Below, piece by piece: positions 62,621-64,000 of a stretch of 64,000 bases of DNA. Made by a program: the position numbers and the translations under genes. Origin of the DNA: Ruminococcus sp. GTDB taxonomy: Bacteria; Bacillota; Clostridia; Oscillospirales; Ruminococcaceae. Each line of letters begins with the position of its first letter. The stretch's first letter is position 1. The DNA lies in contig JAFWSI010000024.1 of NCBI GenBank assembly GCA_017519415.1, forward strand, positions 62,001 to 126,000, written 5' to 3'. The notes beneath the pieces were generated by a model, which saw only the letters and a list, made by a program, of their open reading frames with translations, did not search any database and was not told the DNA's origin.

Positions 62621-63058
62621 ATGGAATTTGTACTTGTTATCGCTGTGATAGTGGTCCTTTGCATACTCCTCGGAGTAAGCGTGAAGCTTCTCCTTATCGG
62701 AGCCGCCGCTCTCGTGGGACTCATGTTCGCCGCTGCGGTACTGCTTCTGGGAGTTTTCTTCGTGAGACTGCTCTTTGCAAAGAAAAAGAAGGCTGTCTTC
62801 TCAAGGATAGACAAGAGCCCCCGCGGCCGTTTCAAGGTGGCATACTATGTTATCGACGGCACGGAATATCCCAATGTTTTCCCGGAGGAAGGCCTGTTCA
62901 GGAGCGTCCTTTACAAAAGCAGCAGGAGCTCTACGGTATTCCTTGCAAGGAACAAGAGGTTCGTTTACGATAAATTTGCCTGCGCAACGTGTATCATAGG
63001 CTTTGCTGCGGGCATTGCGGCAGCCGTTTATGTTACGGCGCTTTTTCTGACTACATAA
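62621..63058 (+). CDS. hypothetical small membrane protein
   Basis: A 145-residue protein with two tandem N-terminal spans (about 2-50: VLVIAVIVVLCILLGVSV, LIGAAALVGLMFAAAVLLL) and one C-terminal span (CIIGFAAGIAAAVYVTALF). The cytoplasmic or outer middle part is basic, with a YVIDGTEYPNVFPEEG segment. I do not recognise it. AGGGAGG precedes the ATG. The ArsR-type gene follows after 14 bases, so they likely share a transcript. Confidence 0.75.
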   Translation: MEFVLVIAVIVVLCILLGVSVKLLLIGAAALVGLMFAAAVLLLGVFFVRLLFAKKKKAVFSRIDKSPRGRFKVAYYVIDGTEYPNVFPEEGLFRSVLYKSSRSSTVFLARNKRFVYDKFACATCIIGFAAGIAAAVYVTALFLTT

Positions 63059-63072
63059 GGAGGAGAACACGG

Positions 63073-63423
63073 ATGGAAGAACACATCTGCGGCACTCACG
63101 GAGTGCATAAGGACATAGTTGACAGGGTATCGAAGGTGATGCCCGACGAGGCCGTCCTTTATGACGCTGCGGAGCTGCTGAAGGTATTCGGCGACTCCAC
63201 AAGGATAAGGATAATCTTCGTGCTCTGTCAGAGCGAGATGTGCGTTTGCGATATAGCAAGGCTGCTGGGCATGACCCAGTCGGCTATCTCACATCAGCTG
63301 AGAGTGCTCAAGCAGGCAAGGCTCGTAAGCTCCCGCAGGGACGGCAAGACCATATACTATTCCCTCTGCGACGACCATGTAAAGACCATATTCTACCATG
63401 CCATGGAGCACGTTCTGGAGTAA
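63073..63423 (+). CDS. ArsR/SmtB-family metal-responsive repressor (CadC-like)
   Basis: A 116-residue winged-helix repressor that releases DNA when it binds metal. It carries MCVCDIARLLGM, close to the ELCVCD metal site of CadC/ArsR, an N-terminal Cys/His patch (HICGTHGVH) that could complete a CadC-like site, and the recognition helix TQSAISHQLRVLKQ. The frame has an open extension upstream, but ATG at 63073 follows AAGGAGGA and fits the family length. No metal pump is beside it in the window; cadmium, lead, zinc or arsenite are all possible inducers. Confidence 0.92.
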   Translation: MEEHICGTHGVHKDIVDRVSKVMPDEAVLYDAAELLKVFGDSTRIRIIFVLCQSEMCVCDIARLLGMTQSAISHQLRVLKQARLVSSRRDGKTIYYSLCDDHVKTIFYHAMEHVLE

Positions 63424-63432
63424 TGCAGCGGT

Positions 63433-64000
63433 ATGAGATACTTTGATTTCCATACCCATGCCTTTACGGATCAGCTTGCTCCGCGAGCCCTCTCGGGACT
63501 CGCCGAGACCAGCGGGATAGCTCCCGCCACCGACGGCACCCTTGACGGGCTCCGCAGAAAAATGGCGGAGAACGGCATAGACAGGGCGATGATACTTCCC
63601 GTTGCCACAAAGCCGTCTCAGCAGACTGCTATCAATAACTGGGCGGCTGAGATCATGGGCGGAGGCATATACTGCTGCGGAACGGTACACCCTGATGCCG
63701 GGGACGCTCTCGCAGAGGTGGAGCGGATACGCTCCCTCGGACTGTACGGAGTCAAATTCCATTCGGAGTATCAGCTCTTCCGTCCCGACGAGGAGAGAAT
63801 GTTCCCAATATACGAAAAGATCGCGGAGCTGGGACTCATCGCCGTTTTTCACGGCGGCTGGGATCCTTATTCGGGAGATGAGGTAAGAGCGGTGCCTGAG
63901 AGCTTTGCTGCCGTAGCGGGCAGGTTCCCGCAGCTCAGGATAGTTGCCGCTCATCTCGGCGGCATGAAAATGTGGGAGGACGTGGAAAGGTATACGGCGG
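63433..64000 (+). CDS. amidohydrolase-like protein (3' end missing)
   Basis: The frame runs open from ATG at 63433 to the window end, giving 189 residues. The start RYFDFHTHAFTD has the metal-binding HxH of the amidohydrolase superfamily; further marks are GLYGVKFHSEYQLF with a candidate His, FHGGWDP (His) and VAAHLGGMKMWEDV (His), as in the Amidohydro_2/uronate- or TIM-type metal hydrolases. The reaction may be hydrolysis or decarboxylation; the substrate is unknown. It follows the ArsR-type gene by nine bases and is probably in the same transcript. Confidence 0.86.
   Translation, partial: MRYFDFHTHAFTDQLAPRALSGLAETSGIAPATDGTLDGLRRKMAENGIDRAMILPVATKPSQQTAINNWAAEIMGGGIYCCGTVHPDAGDALAEVERIRSLGLYGVKFHSEYQLFRPDEERMFPIYEKIAELGLIAVFHGGWDPYSGDEVRAVPESFAAVAGRFPQLRIVAAHLGGMKMWEDVERYTA

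Noticed and set aside
1-64000. tRNA, rRNA, transposase, integrase and phage genes
   Set aside because: Searched by eye through intergenic regions and protein families; none could be supported. A covariance or tRNA scan would settle the RNA part.

Overview
The window looks like chromosomal DNA from a fibre-degrading, cellulosome-forming anaerobe of the Ruminococcus type (Bacillota, Oscillospiraceae). The grounds are Gram-positive style promoters and AGGAGG ribosome binding sites, at least eight exported proteins with dockerin-like calcium repeats, Thr-rich linkers, an LPETG surface protein with its own sortase, a GH9 cellulase with dockerin, and the yabP-yabQ-divIC-S1 block of Firmicutes. I cannot fix the species from sequence alone.

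Layout. 1-1.5 kb: end of a cell-wall amidase gene, a lipoprotein and acylphosphatase. 1.5-11.4 kb: a beta-helix/CBM6/dockerin enzyme, a FeoA-FeoB iron transporter with a small partner, an LRR-dockerin protein, and a dockerin protein built of three GH11-like domains that lack catalytic residues. 11.4-17.2 kb: a sortase and its likely substrate, a 1728-residue LPETG protein with an N-terminal dockerin and three C-type lectin domains. 17.5-21.5 kb: an isochorismatase-family hydrolase, then a four-gene operon of a lipoprotein, two dockerin proteins and a SPASM radical SAM enzyme. The three exported proteins share a repeated Tyr-Gly-x-x-Pro motif, often exactly 19 residues apart. This is the strongest candidate for an undescribed system.

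21.8-31.5 kb: housekeeping (rodA-like, comM-like ATPase, pyrK-pyrD), the yab/divIC block, and the GH9 cellulase. 31.7-41.7 kb: an AT-richer polysaccharide locus (Wzy/ligase, priming sugar transferase, three GT2 enzymes, a B12-binding radical SAM enzyme, an FkbM methyltransferase, a flippase) in at least two transcription units, each with a good promoter. 42-44.6 kb: an ECF sigma factor and its probable membrane partner. 44.8-50.8 kb: asnB, pflA, cca and a dockerin-bearing carbohydrate-binding protein. 50.9-59.8 kb: a zinc-ribbon/PASTA protein with a kinase fold lacking the key catalytic residues, then a long minus-strand run carrying a coiled-coil membrane protein, proA, a dCMP deaminase, proB and a hydroxyacid dehydrogenase. 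60-64 kb: a PhoB/PhoR-type two-component pair, a small membrane protein, an ArsR/CadC-type repressor and the start of an amidohydrolase.

Many genes serve one theme: building, anchoring and regulating the cell surface that holds plant-fibre-degrading enzymes. Starts were chosen by ribosome binding sites and promoters; several lie inside the longest open frame. I saw no tRNA, rRNA, CRISPR array, transposase or phage gene.
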